A DNA stretch of 63,219 bases, from NCBI GenBank assembly GCA_019416065.1, contig DXYB01000008.1, positions 1-63,219 of the forward strand. The letters run 5' to 3'. Positions 53,003 through 61,172 of this stretch are shown here, in pieces. Origin of the DNA: Acidaminococcus sp. (lineage in GTDB: Bacteria; Bacillota; Negativicutes; Acidaminococcales; Acidaminococcaceae). Under the pieces are notes generated by a model that searched no databases, was not told where the DNA came from, and saw only the letters and a program-made list of their open reading frames with translations. Positions within the stretch are counted from its first letter, which is position 1, and each line of letters begins with the position of its first letter. Made by a program: the position numbers and the translations under genes.

Positions 53003-53491
53003 TTATCCACAGAGCAGTGTTTTACAAAAATCATTGTTGAGTAAAAGGCGCATGACAATCGTCCCTAATACGGTAACACTGAGGAGTTCTCCCGCACCAA
53101 TATAGAGCATGGCTGCGCCCACGGAAAGATCCGGGGGCAGCTGGGAAAATGCAGCCAGTTCAGCTCCGATGAGGACGCCGTTGCTAAGGACGGGCAGCAA
53201 AGAAGCCAATAGGCTGTTTTTCATGTAGCGCATAGGAAAGATTCCTAGAAAGGTGGCCAGTGTGCCGATGAGCATATCGGGCAGCCCCAAGGGACTTCCC
53301 ATATTGGCCAGAAAACAACCAATGGTCAGTCCTGGGATCCAGCGAGGATTGTAAAATGCCAGCAGCGTCAGGCATTCCGAAAACCTTACTTGTACGGGGC
53401 CATAGCTGAGGGGGGAGAGCCCTATGGTTAGGGCTGCATAGATTGCTGCAACGATGGCGTTACGCAGCAGCCAGTGGTTTTGGTCTAGCAT
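53003..53491 (-). CDS. queT: QueT-family ECF transporter substrate-binding subunit
   Basis: A 162-residue membrane protein with about five or six hydrophobic segments. The block GPVQVRFSECLTLLAFYNP followed by WIPGLTIGCFLANMGSPLGLPDM matches the QueT (DUF988) S component, predicted to import a queuosine precursor for the shared ECF energy module. It overlaps nadE by seven bases. No preQ1 riboswitch is seen, since it is the second gene. Pairing with NAD synthetase is odd for a queuosine carrier, so another ligand is possible. Confidence 0.85.
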   Translation of the reverse strand: MLDQNHWLLRNAIVAAIYAALTIGLSPLSYGPVQVRFSECLTLLAFYNPRWIPGLTIGCFLANMGSPLGLPDMLIGTLATFLGIFPMRYMKNSLLASLLPVLSNGVLIGAELAAFSQLPPDLSVGAAMLYIGAGELLSVTVLGTIVMRLLLNNDFCKTLLCG

Positions 53492-55407
53492 GATGGACTA
53501 GCTCCTAACAGTTTTGCTTTCAGCAGGGTATATTTCCGGGAATAAAATGGTTGCAGTTGGGACTCCCGATGATCATAGCCATAGGCTCGTTTAGAAATGG
53601 CAAGAATGGGGGGCGCCTGGATCCGTTTGGCCACGGCAATCCCGGCAAATTGTTTCCACCAGCGTTCCAAATCTGCAATAAAGGCAGCGGCATCGGGAAA
53701 GAGTTTTTGCACCAGCCCTTTTTCACAGCCAATATGAGCTTCCACCGTGCCCTGGGCATACCATTCCAGCACATCTTCCGGACTGGTTTTATACCAGCTT
53801 TCCACAAACTGCTGGAGCAGATAATCGTGATAGGGGTACACCAGAGGGTCTCCGCCGTTACCCACGGTCTGGGCATCGGACAATTCTGCGCTGGGTTTAA
53901 TGGCAAAGATTTCTTGGGGAATGACTTCCTTGTGAAAGACCTGTTCATTCAGGTAACGGCCTAACGCATACACCTGGTGCTTCCACAAGTCTCCAATAAG
54001 TGCCAGTACCCCTGCAATATCCCCGTAAAACGTGGCATAGCCTACCGTCATTTCCGCTTTGTTGGAATTGCAGGAGAACCCGCCTCCAAAAATAGAGGCC
54101 AGCCCTGCCAGGATACGGGAACCCCGGTCCCGTGCCTGGATATTTTCACTGGCCAAGGGCGTAACGGATAGATACGAGTCTTCCCCGGTGCCATAGTGGT
54201 GGATGGGAGTCTGGTTGATCTGGGCGGTGGTATTTTCCACACTTTCCTGGATGGAAAAAATTCCATAGTGCGTGCCCAGTGCCTTAGCCATACGACAGGC
54301 CAGGTCCTTTGTCAGTGCGGAGTTGTAGCGGCTAGGCATATTCACCAGCAACACATTATTTGCGCCTAGGATATCCACATAAAAAGCGGCCGTTACCGCA
54401 GAATCTATGCCGCCGGATACACCGATGGTCATTTTATGGATGCCCAGCTGCTCCAGAAATTTTACCGCACCATAGCGCAGGGCCGTGTAGATTTCTGCGA
54501 TATCGCTTACCTGGCCCTGCGGATTGGTGACTTTTTCCTCCGCTGTGAGAGCTCCGGTAACTGGGTCCCATGTGACCGAAAGCAGCGTTTCCGCAAAGGA
54601 AGGGGCATGAGCCACAATGGCCCCCGTATGGCTATAGAAACAGCTGCAGCCATCGTAGGTAAAAATATCTTTGCCGTTATTTTGAACCCCTACATTGTTG
54701 CAGTACACCAGGGGAATCCCGCAGTCCTTAGCTTGCTGGGTAAAAAGACGGTTGCGTTTTTCGTTCTTGTGCAGGGTATAGGGGGAGCAGGAAATATTGC
54801 ATAGGATATCCGCTCCGTTTTCTGTCAAAAGCTTTGGCACATTGTAACCATAATTTTCTGTCCAGCCATCTTCGCACAGCAAAACGCCCAGTTTGACCTC
54901 TTGCCCACGGATGTTGACAGGGACAGGCTGTACCAGGTCTTTGAGATGCACGCCATCTCCTAATTCCGGCAACAACTTGGCAATGCTGTGAAAATAGCGG
55001 CTGTCATCAAATTCCCGGTAATCCGGCAGCGCTGTTTTGCTGATGAACGGGTAAGGCAATCCGCCACGGCGTAGTACCCCGTCCTGGGCAATAAAGGCGG
55101 CGTTATATTTGCGGATGCGGCCGTCCTCGTTGACTTTGCTAGGATCGGTGGCAATATTCCCGAAAACCACGCAAATCCCTTCGGTAGCTTTTATGATTTC
55201 CTGCCCCCAGGCTTCACAGTCGGTGATAAAAGACTTCTGTTCCCATAAATCGCCCAAAAGATAGCCAGGCACCACAAGCTCCGGCAAGAGCAAGATATCG
55301 ACTTGCTGCTTCTTGGCGCGGGCTATGGCTTCCAGTACTTTTTTCGTATTTTTCTCCGGATTGGCCGGCGTGACTTCTATTTGAGCACATGCAATCGTAA
55401 TGTTCAT
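53485..55407 (-). CDS. nadE: glutamine-dependent NAD+ synthetase
   Basis: A 640-residue two-domain enzyme. The N-terminal nitrilase/glutaminase half has ILLLPELVVPGYLLGD, a lysine-containing middle and the nucleophile in LLCEDGWTENYG; the C-terminal synthetase has the PP-loop GVSGGIDSAVTAAFY. Ammonia from glutamine is used to amidate nicotinate adenine dinucleotide. The start at 55407 (MNITIACAQIE) is set by CGGAG upstream; the frame to 55518 would run into the LysR-type site. It is the first gene of a two-gene operon with queT. Confidence 0.95.
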   Translation of the reverse strand: MNITIACAQIEVTPANPEKNTKKVLEAIARAKKQQVDILLLPELVVPGYLLGDLWEQKSFITDCEAWGQEIIKATEGICVVFGNIATDPSKVNEDGRIRKYNAAFIAQDGVLRRGGLPYPFISKTALPDYREFDDSRYFHSIAKLLPELGDGVHLKDLVQPVPVNIRGQEVKLGVLLCEDGWTENYGYNVPKLLTENGADILCNISCSPYTLHKNEKRNRLFTQQAKDCGIPLVYCNNVGVQNNGKDIFTYDGCSCFYSHTGAIVAHAPSFAETLLSVTWDPVTGALTAEEKVTNPQGQVSDIAEIYTALRYGAVKFLEQLGIHKMTIGVSGGIDSAVTAAFYVDILGANNVLLVNMPSRYNSALTKDLACRMAKALGTHYGIFSIQESVENTTAQINQTPIHHYGTGEDSYLSVTPLASENIQARDRGSRILAGLASIFGGGFSCNSNKAEMTVGYATFYGDIAGVLALIGDLWKHQVYALGRYLNEQVFHKEVIPQEIFAIKPSAELSDAQTVGNGGDPLVYPYHDYLLQQFVESWYKTSPEDVLEWYAQGTVEAHIGCEKGLVQKLFPDAAAFIADLERWWKQFAGIAVAKRIQAPPILAISKRAYGYDHRESQLQPFYSRKYTLLKAKLLGASPSC

Positions 55408-55512
55408 ACGCATTTCTCCGTGATAGTACAAAGGTTGAAAGTTCTTATGATTCTTTATTATAACAAAAGCAGTGCAGGGAAAACAATCCACTGGAACCTG
55501 ACAACTTTCCAC

Positions 55513-55579
55513 ATGCAAAAAATGTATATGCTACCGTTCTCTATAAGCATTTTACATTCACCTTGAGACCTGCTAAGCT
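55513..55579 (+). promoter_or_regulatory. LysR-type site and promoter A, upstream of the cupin operon
   Basis: ATGCAAAAAA, GTATA, CCGTT, ATA and TACA blocks run from 55513 to 55556, then TGCTAAGCT at 55571-55579. The -35 is TTTACA (55551-55556) and the -10 TAAGCT (55574-55579), 17-bp spacer. The same blocks with the same overall length occur at 57754-57820 before the DUF362 operon. Confidence 0.65.
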
Positions 55580-55616
55580 AAAGACATAGCAAGAAAAGCC
55601 GATAGGAGGAAGTGGG

Positions 55617-55829
55617 ATGCTGGATCAAAGAGAAAAGCAGAACCTGGTGGATGCCGGGTGTACGGAACATTTTGTGAAAGATTTTTCTACGCTGCACACA
55701 CCCCGGGAAAAAGTCTGCTGCCTTCGGCGCTATCGCAAGGATCTTTTGACACGATTGCATCAGCAGCAGGATAAGCTGGGATGTCTGGATTACCTGATCT
55801 TCAAACTGGAAAAACAGATTAAAGAGTAA
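55617..55829 (+). CDS. small conserved protein of unknown function
   Basis: A 70-residue charged, helical protein (DQREKQNLVDAGCTEHFVKD, RYRKDLLTRLHQQQDKLGCL, DYLIFKLEKQIKE) with three cysteines (C15, C34, C35) and one more near the end. The C-terminal half resembles the coiled dimerisation helix of small MerR-type regulators, but there is no DNA-binding part. AGGAGG precedes the start. It is the first gene of the LysR-regulated cupin operon. No function is known to me. Confidence 0.65.
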   Translation: MLDQREKQNLVDAGCTEHFVKDFSTLHTPREKVCCLRRYRKDLLTRLHQQQDKLGCLDYLIFKLEKQIKE

Positions 55830-55845
55830 AAAGGAGTGTTGAGCT

Positions 55846-56265
55846 ATGAATCTGGAAGAAATCAAGAAAACCAGTCCTTTTGGTGTAGGGCCTTTTAATA
55901 AAGCCTATGCCCAGTATTTTGACGGGGACAGCTATTTGAACACGGTTTCCGGAAAACAAGTCTATGTAGGCAACGTAACCTTTGCTGCCGGGTGCCGCAA
56001 CCATTGGCATATTCATCATGCCAGCAAAGGCGGCGGGCAGATTCTGATCTGCACCTGTGGCCGAGGCTGGTATCAAGAATGGGGAAAACCCGCCCAGGAA
56101 CTGCACCCGGGGGATGTGGTGAATATACCGCCGGAAGTCAAACACTGGCATGGCGCTGCCAAAGACAGTGCTTTTCAGCACCTAGCCATTGAAGTCCCCG
56201 GAGAAAACACCAGCAATGAATGGTGTGAAGCGGTGGATGCGGACGAATACAATAAACTGAAATAA
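55846..56265 (+). CDS. cupin-domain protein
   Basis: A 139-residue single-domain cupin. The two cupin motifs are recognisable: HWHIHHASKGGGQILICTCG with histidines for a metal, and PGDVVNIPPEVKHWHGA. No signal peptide, so it is cytoplasmic. Small cupins next to carboxymuconolactone decarboxylases and flavodoxins occur in redox or electrophile-response clusters. It begins 16 bases after the small gene and is followed by an exported CMD protein. Confidence 0.88.
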   Translation: MNLEEIKKTSPFGVGPFNKAYAQYFDGDSYLNTVSGKQVYVGNVTFAAGCRNHWHIHHASKGGGQILICTCGRGWYQEWGKPAQELHPGDVVNIPPEVKHWHGAAKDSAFQHLAIEVPGENTSNEWCEAVDADEYNKLK

Positions 56266-56290
56266 GAGGGACAATTACGGAGGAATAACC

Positions 56291-56740
56291 ATGAACGCAA
56301 ACGGCAAAAAACGGTTCACGGCTATCGCGTTATCCATATTGTGTTTGCTGGCTACAAGTATGCAATGGGGGGAAGCTGCAGTGAGCGAAAAAGAAACCAG
56401 AAAAGCAGTGAAAGTGGTCCAAACGGCCGGACGGGATCGGTTAGGGGATTTTGCCCCGGATTTTGCCCGGTATAATGATGATATTTTGTTTGGCGAAGTA
56501 TGGAGCAAAAACGACGTACTGAGCCTACACGATCGGAGCCTGGTAACGGTCTCTGCCTTGGTGGCATCCGGTATTACGGACAGCAGTTTGAAATTCCATA
56601 TCATGAATGCCAAGAAAAATGGCGTCACCCAGGAAGAGATGGTCGCCATGATTACCCAGCTGGGATTTTATGCTGGCTGGCCAAAAGCCTGGGCCGCTTT
56701 CGGCTATGCCAAGGAAGTATATGCCCAGGAAAGCAAATAA
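56291..56740 (+). CDS. exported carboxymuconolactone decarboxylase-family (AhpD-like) protein
   Basis: A 149-residue protein. A signal peptide (MNANGKKRFTAIALSILCLL, cleavage near QWGEA) precedes a CMD domain: DFARYNDDILFGEVWSKNDV, LSLHDRSLVTVSALVASG and EEMVAMITQLGFYAGWPKAW. CMD members include decarboxylases and AhpD-type peroxidases; the AhpD CxxC pair is absent, so peroxidase activity of that kind is unlikely. Export is uncommon for the family and matches the exported flavodoxin and DUF362 proteins nearby. A terminator follows. Confidence 0.85.
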   Translation: MNANGKKRFTAIALSILCLLATSMQWGEAAVSEKETRKAVKVVQTAGRDRLGDFAPDFARYNDDILFGEVWSKNDVLSLHDRSLVTVSALVASGITDSSLKFHIMNAKKNGVTQEEMVAMITQLGFYAGWPKAWAAFGYAKEVYAQESK

Positions 56741-56747
56741 AATAGCA

Positions 56748-56786
56748 ACGCACTCCTATTTATCTTACAGGAGTGCGTCATTTTTT
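56748..56786. terminator. terminator between the CMD gene and the LysR gene
   Basis: ACGCACTCCT (56748-56757) pairs with AGGAGTGCGT (56769-56778), then CATTTTTT. The two genes converge here. Confidence 0.88.
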
Positions 56787-57687
56787 AGGTGGTAGGCTGC
56801 CAGGTTTCCACGTGCTTTTTGAGCCGCTGCAAAAATGCTTCACAGGCACGGTTCATTAGCCGGTATTTTTTCCATATGACGACGGATGTGGTAGAAAGTT
56901 CCGGCGCCAAGGGGATAAATTTCAAATCCATCCGAGGAAACTGGTCCAGTACTGTAACGCTAAGACATGCGGCAGTGCCGCTGCGAATCAGGTGGGAGGC
57001 ATTGCCGATCAAATCACTCCAGCCGATCACCGTAAGCTGGTCGGTGGTGACTTTTCCCTGTGACCAGGTTTCCAGATCAAAGCTTTTGTTATGGATGCGG
57101 GCGGGGAGAATCAGGGGAATCTTAGGCAGCATGTCCGGCGTGATGGCTTTATAGTGCGCCCAGGGACTATGCATGGAGGTAACAATGCCTACCTGGTCTT
57201 TTTCCGGTAAGCGGATATATTCATAGTCTTCTACCTGAAACGGTTCAATCATTAAACCAAAATCCAATAGGCCATGACTTAATTTTTCTTCGATGGTATC
57301 CACGTTGCCAGTGGAAAGCTGAATGGTCAGCCGAGGATATTCGCCTTTTAATTCCACAAAGGTGTCCGTCAGAAAATGCATGAGTACCGTTTCCCCGCCG
57401 CCGATGCGAATGGTGCCGGTCAGTTCCAGGGTATCTTCCTGGATTTCTTCTTTGGTCTGATGCACCAGATCTAAAATTTCCTCGGCCCGCTGGCGCAGAT
57501 GCATGCCTTCTTCTGTCAGGGTGGTACTGCGGTTGCCGCGGATGAATAATTTCTTGCCCAATTCTTTTTCCAGATCGGCCATTTGGCGGCTTAGGGTGGG
57601 CTGGGTCACATATAAACTGTTGGCGGCTTCGGTCATGTTGCCTTCCCGGGCCACTGCCAGAAAATAGGTCAAGGTGCGAATCTCCAT
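56785..57687 (-). CDS. LysR-family transcriptional regulator
   Basis: A 300-residue regulator. The N-terminal winged helix is typical (MEIRTLTYFLAVAREGNMTEAANSLYVTQPTLSRQMADLE), and the C-terminal periplasmic-binding-protein fold binds an effector. It lies between the convergent cupin operon and the divergent DUF362-flavodoxin operon. Both operons carry the same approximately 67-bp promoter block, which is the natural target. The effector is unknown; cysteine C-based sensing is not obvious from the sequence. Confidence 0.93.
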   Translation of the reverse strand: MEIRTLTYFLAVAREGNMTEAANSLYVTQPTLSRQMADLEKELGKKLFIRGNRSTTLTEEGMHLRQRAEEILDLVHQTKEEIQEDTLELTGTIRIGGGETVLMHFLTDTFVELKGEYPRLTIQLSTGNVDTIEEKLSHGLLDFGLMIEPFQVEDYEYIRLPEKDQVGIVTSMHSPWAHYKAITPDMLPKIPLILPARIHNKSFDLETWSQGKVTTDQLTVIGWSDLIGNASHLIRSGTAACLSVTVLDQFPRMDLKFIPLAPELSTTSVVIWKKYRLMNRACEAFLQRLKKHVETWQPTT

Positions 57688-57753
57688 GGCGTCCTCCTTG
57701 CAATCACATTTCCTTTATTTTACCCTTGTCCGCCGTGGATTACAAGAAAAACA

Positions 57754-57820
57754 ATGCAAAAAACGTATAGCAGCCGTTTCTCAATAGGTATTGTACAGAG
57801 GAAAACCCTTCTGCTACAAT
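57754..57820 (+). promoter_or_regulatory. LysR-type site and promoter B, upstream of the DUF362 operon
   Basis: ATGCAAAAAA, GTATA, CCGTT, ATA and TACA blocks at 57754-57797 and TGCTACAAT at 57812-57820 repeat the layout of 55513-55579. The -35 is TTGTAC (57791-57796) and the -10 TACAAT (57815-57820). It stands between the divergent LysR gene and the DUF362 gene and may control both. Confidence 0.7.
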
Positions 57821-57847
57821 ACAGGTAACCATAGGAGGTGGGTTCTT

Positions 57848-58960
57848 ATGACAACAATGTCCAGAAGGGACTTTTTAAAAGTGATGGGTGCTGGTGCGGC
57901 AGTGGTGGCAGCGGCTGGAACTGGTGTTACCCTTGGAAGCAAAGACCAAAATACTGCCAAGGCGGCGGAGAAAAATGCCAAACCAGGTACCGGCGGTGAT
58001 CACTATATTCCCCCGGCAGAGCGGGTAGGGGGCCAGTCCGTGGTGTATTTTACCAAAGACCTGTCTGCCGCCGGCCTGGAAAAGATTTTTGCCAAAGTCA
58101 AACAAAATCTCACTGGGAAGATTGCTATTAAATTGCATACCGGTGAACCCCACGGGCCCAATATTATTCCGCGCCCCTGGGTAAAGCAGCTGATCGAAAA
58201 GGACTTGCCAGGAGCAACGATTGTGGAAACCAACACCTATTACGGTGGCGGTAGGGATACAACGGAAAAGCATAGAGAAACGTTAAAAACCAACGGTTGG
58301 ACTTTTGCCCCGGTGGACATCATGGATGAGGATGGGTATACCATGATTCCTGTTAAAAATGGGAAGTGGTTTACTGAGATGGCCGTTGGCAAGCATATGC
58401 TGCAATATGACTCCCTGCTGGCACTGACCCACTTCAAGGGCCATACCATGGGCGGTTTCGGCGGCAGCGACAAAAACCTGGGCATCGGGTGTGCGGATGG
58501 TAAAGAAGGCAAACGCATGATTCATGCTGGCAATACGGGAAAACAGTGGGGCGTGAATGAAGAAGAATTTATGGAACGGATGACCGAATCCGCCAAAGCC
58601 ACGGTGGATCACTTTGCTCCCCATATTGTCTATATCAATGTGATGCGGAACATGAGCGTGTCCTGCGACTGCGAAGGAACCGCTGCTCAGCCGGTTGTGA
58701 CCCCCAATGTGGGGATCCTGGCCTCGACGGATATTTTAGCCATTGACCAGGCTTCCGTGGATTTGATTTATGCCCTGCCAGAACATTTCCGGCATGATTT
58801 GGTAGAAAGAATGGAATCCCGCCATGGTCTGCGGCAGCTTACGTATATGAAAGAACTGGGCATGGGCAATGACCGGTACGTTTTGCTGGATATTGACCAG
58901 GGAGATAAAGAAATTTCCCTGCAGGATGCAGTAAAAGATGTAAAGCCCTTTACGAAATAA
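57848..58960 (+). CDS. Tat-exported DUF362 protein
   Basis: A 370-residue protein. The start MTTMSRRDFLKVMGAGAA is a twin-arginine signal (SRRDFLK) followed by a hydrophobic core, so the protein is probably folded, with a cofactor, before export. The DUF362 body has KLHTGEPHGPNIIPRPW, THFKGHTMGGFGGSDKNLG and VSCDCEGTAAQPV; a CDC pair and another Cys could hold a metal. DUF362 proteins often carry Fe-S clusters or link to ferredoxins; here no ferredoxin motif is seen. AGGAGGT sets the start. The flavodoxin gene follows 10 bases later. Confidence 0.85.
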   Translation: MTTMSRRDFLKVMGAGAAVVAAAGTGVTLGSKDQNTAKAAEKNAKPGTGGDHYIPPAERVGGQSVVYFTKDLSAAGLEKIFAKVKQNLTGKIAIKLHTGEPHGPNIIPRPWVKQLIEKDLPGATIVETNTYYGGGRDTTEKHRETLKTNGWTFAPVDIMDEDGYTMIPVKNGKWFTEMAVGKHMLQYDSLLALTHFKGHTMGGFGGSDKNLGIGCADGKEGKRMIHAGNTGKQWGVNEEEFMERMTESAKATVDHFAPHIVYINVMRNMSVSCDCEGTAAQPVVTPNVGILASTDILAIDQASVDLIYALPEHFRHDLVERMESRHGLRQLTYMKELGMGNDRYVLLDIDQGDKEISLQDAVKDVKPFTK

Positions 58961-58970
58961 GGAGGAACCT

Positions 58971-59597
58971 ATGAAACTAAAGAAGCTTGCAGTACTGGCG
59001 ACCATGGTGGTGGCCCTATTATCAGCTGCGGCCTGCGGGAATTCGGCTCCGGCTTCTGACAGCGGCAGTAGCAGCACCCAGGTAAGCCAAAAGGCGCCTG
59101 CCAAGGCTAAAAAAGTACTGGTAGTTTATTATTCGGACACGGGACGGACGGAGCAAGTGGCAAAAGCCGTAGCTTCTGCGACCAAAGGAGATCTGTTAAA
59201 ACTCGTACCGGAACAGCCCTATACGGATGCCGACCTGGACTACAACAACAAAAGCAGCCGTGTGTCGAAAGAACACGATACGGTAAAACTCCAGGATGAA
59301 GTAAAACTGTCCAACGGCAAACCAGCCAACTGGGCAGACTACGATACTGTATTTGTAGGCTACCCCATCTGGTGGGGCATTGCCGCCTGGCCGGTGAACC
59401 AGTTCCTTACCAGCAATGATTTTACCGGCAAAACCGTGATTCCCTTTGCTACGGCTTACAGCTCCGGCTTGGGCAAAAGTGCTGACCTCATTAAGGAAAA
59501 AGCGGGGAATAAAGGCACCTGGGTGCAGGGCAAATGCTTTACCGGCTCTATCAGCGATAAAACCGTGACCGACTGGGTAAGCAGCCTGGGCGTATAA
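58971..59597 (+). CDS. flavodoxin lipoprotein
   Basis: A 208-residue protein with a lipoprotein signal (MKLKKLAVLA, then lipobox SAAAC at about residue 22) and a Ser/Ala-rich linker, then a flavodoxin domain: VLVVYYSDTGRTEQVAKAVA (FMN phosphate loop), YDTVFVGYPIWWGIAAWPV and VIPFATAYSSGLG. An exported flavodoxin is unusual, since flavodoxins normally carry electrons in the cytoplasm. It is the second gene of the DUF362 operon, so the two exported proteins may pass electrons to each other outside the membrane. Confidence 0.9.
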   Translation: MKLKKLAVLATMVVALLSAAACGNSAPASDSGSSSTQVSQKAPAKAKKVLVVYYSDTGRTEQVAKAVASATKGDLLKLVPEQPYTDADLDYNNKSSRVSKEHDTVKLQDEVKLSNGKPANWADYDTVFVGYPIWWGIAAWPVNQFLTSNDFTGKTVIPFATAYSSGLGKSADLIKEKAGNKGTWVQGKCFTGSISDKTVTDWVSSLGV

Positions 59598-59609
59598 GCA
59601 TCTTTGTAA

Positions 59610-59643
59610 CTCTCTTCCTCTAGCAGGGAGAGAGTATTTTTTT
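59610..59643 (+). terminator. terminator after the flavodoxin gene
   Basis: ACTCTCTTCCT pairs with AGGGAGAGAGT (one mismatch), followed by ATTTTTTT. Confidence 0.8.
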
Positions 59644-59654
59644 GAAATTTTGTC

Positions 59655-59686
59655 ATGATCGCCGCACGAAAAGGCTGATTTCCGAA
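59655..59686 (+). repeat. 32-bp direct repeat, left copy
   Basis: Starts ATGATCGCCGCACGAAAAG. The same 32 bases occur at 63103-63134 in the same orientation with two substitutions. Together they bracket the PC4 gene and the restriction-modification genes; a possible attachment-site pair. Confidence 0.7.
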
Positions 59687-59768
59687 ATGGCCTTCCTAAA
59701 TGCAGGCCTTTTCGTTATAATGGGAAAAAAGCCGGTACGCGAAACGGCGAAATAAAAGGAGAAAAATA

Positions 59769-60005
59769 ATGGCTGAATTTCACTATGAGATCGCAAACGA
59801 GATGGGTGTATTGTCCACCAGCAAGACCGGCTGGACCAAAGAACTGAATTTGGTCAGCTACAACGGGAAGCCTCCCAAATTTGATATCCGGGAATGGGCA
59901 CCAGGACGGGAAAAAATGGGCCGGGGTGTCACGTTAAACGAGCAGGAAGCCAAAGACTTGTGCAAGCTTTTATTCCACTACTTCAAAGCCCAGGCAGAAA
60001 AATAA
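59769..60005 (+). CDS. PC4/YdbC-family single-stranded DNA-binding protein
   Basis: A 78-residue protein matching the bacterial PC4-like (YdbC) family: EIANEMGVLSTSKTGWTKEL, PPKFDIREWAPGREKMGRGV, TLNEQEAKDLCKLLFHYF. Its relatives form dimers that bind single-stranded DNA without sequence preference. AAAGGAG precedes the ATG and TATAAT lies at 59716-59721. It has its own terminator and may or may not belong to the neighbouring restriction-modification unit; it lies within the same pair of direct repeats. Confidence 0.88.
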   Translation: MAEFHYEIANEMGVLSTSKTGWTKELNLVSYNGKPPKFDIREWAPGREKMGRGVTLNEQEAKDLCKLLFHYFKAQAEK

Positions 60006-60029
60006 AATGGGTAAAGCAGCACGATAAAA

Positions 60030-60058
60030 ACTCCCCTAACATCGTTTGCTAGGGGAGT
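60030..60058. terminator. terminator between the PC4 gene and the nuclease gene
   Basis: ACTCCCCTA (60030-60038) pairs with TAGGGGAGT (60050-60058); A-rich on the left side, so it can serve the leftward nuclease gene as well. Confidence 0.75.
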
Positions 60059-60071
60059 AGGCGTGGGATGG

Positions 60072-61166
60072 TCAAATATTTGATTTCCTGCGGTTGCAGT
60101 CAGCGCAGAGCATTTGGCAGTTTTCTGGAATCGTCTTTCCGCCTTTGCTCCATGGGGTGATATGGTCAGCCTGCATCTCTTCTAGTGCAAAATGCTTGCC
60201 GCATTTCGGACAAATACCCTTTTGCCGCTCGTAGGCAGTTCGTGCCATCTTGGGAGAAAATGCCCGTATGCTCAGGTGACGTTCATTACCGTCAAGTAGA
60301 TATTCATAAATACCTTTTTGACTGGTCACATCTTCATCGTCAAGCAGCTCTACGATATGCGCTTCCAGCGTTTTCGGATCATACTTACCTGAGCCGTACT
60401 TGTTGTAATAAAGCCCCCAATCTAGCCCTTTCATCAGCTTGCTGCGATAGTTGGGAAAGGTAGCCTGCACCCAATTGATGACGGTCTGGAAATAGAGCCA
60501 CAATTCATTGCAGTTGGTATCGTGCTGGTGACGCGCCATGTAATCTTCGATATCTATACCGTCACGGGCTGAAATCCATTTTAATGCTGTCTCTAGGTAA
60601 TTCTGCCGGATAGCGGAACCACTTAGGTATCTGTCTGCAATCTGATAAGCAGGACAGCTGGTTTTGCTGAAATATTTCTTTGCTTCTGTCAACCATTCAC
60701 CGGTATAAATCGCATTACGTAATTCTTGTGCCGTTAGTTGCTCGCCGGCGATATTGATGATTTTGAACCAATCCAGCTTTTCCTTATCCGTACCCTCGCA
60801 GATATAAATCATTAGAGAATAGTCAAGAATTTGGCTTTTCTCTGTTTCCGTTAGATTGAAAAAACCCCGGTGATTGATAGAAAAATCACCACTGATATAT
60901 TGGCACAGGCTGATGGTTCGTTGCTGTCCGTCCAGCAGTTCATAATTGCCGTCTTCACTTTTTACCCAATACATTACATTGAGCGGGAAACCTTTTTGCA
61001 CGGTGTTAATGACCTCATCCCGCTGCTTATCCTTGTAGATAAACTCACGCTGAAAAGCAGGACGGATATTCAGCTTGCCGTTATAACCGACAACGCCATT
61101 TTCAGCACTGTCTATGTAGCCGGCGACAACATCCCGGACGGGGATTTCGTGTAGCTTGATTTTCAT
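60072..61166 (-). CDS. DUF262 and HNH endonuclease-domain protein (putative restriction nuclease)
   Basis: A 364-residue protein. The N-terminal DUF262 (ParB/Srx-like NTPase, GmrS-type) has RPAFQREFIYKDKQRDEVI and LLDGQQRTISL. The C-terminal 47 residues are an HNH nuclease with zinc cysteines C319-C322 and C354-C357, catalytic DH at 334-335 and Asn 349. DUF262-HNH proteins act as modification-dependent or phosphorothioate-linked restriction enzymes in several defence systems. ATG 61166 stands six bases after the stop that ends the longest methyltransferase frame (61173), with AGGTG near. It is transcribed with the methyltransferase. Confidence 0.88.
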   Translation of the reverse strand: MKIKLHEIPVRDVVAGYIDSAENGVVGYNGKLNIRPAFQREFIYKDKQRDEVINTVQKGFPLNVMYWVKSEDGNYELLDGQQRTISLCQYISGDFSINHRGFFNLTETEKSQILDYSLMIYICEGTDKEKLDWFKIINIAGEQLTAQELRNAIYTGEWLTEAKKYFSKTSCPAYQIADRYLSGSAIRQNYLETALKWISARDGIDIEDYMARHQHDTNCNELWLYFQTVINWVQATFPNYRSKLMKGLDWGLYYNKYGSGKYDPKTLEAHIVELLDDEDVTSQKGIYEYLLDGNERHLSIRAFSPKMARTAYERQKGICPKCGKHFALEEMQADHITPWSKGGKTIPENCQMLCADCNRRKSNI

Positions 61167-61172
61167 CGCTGT

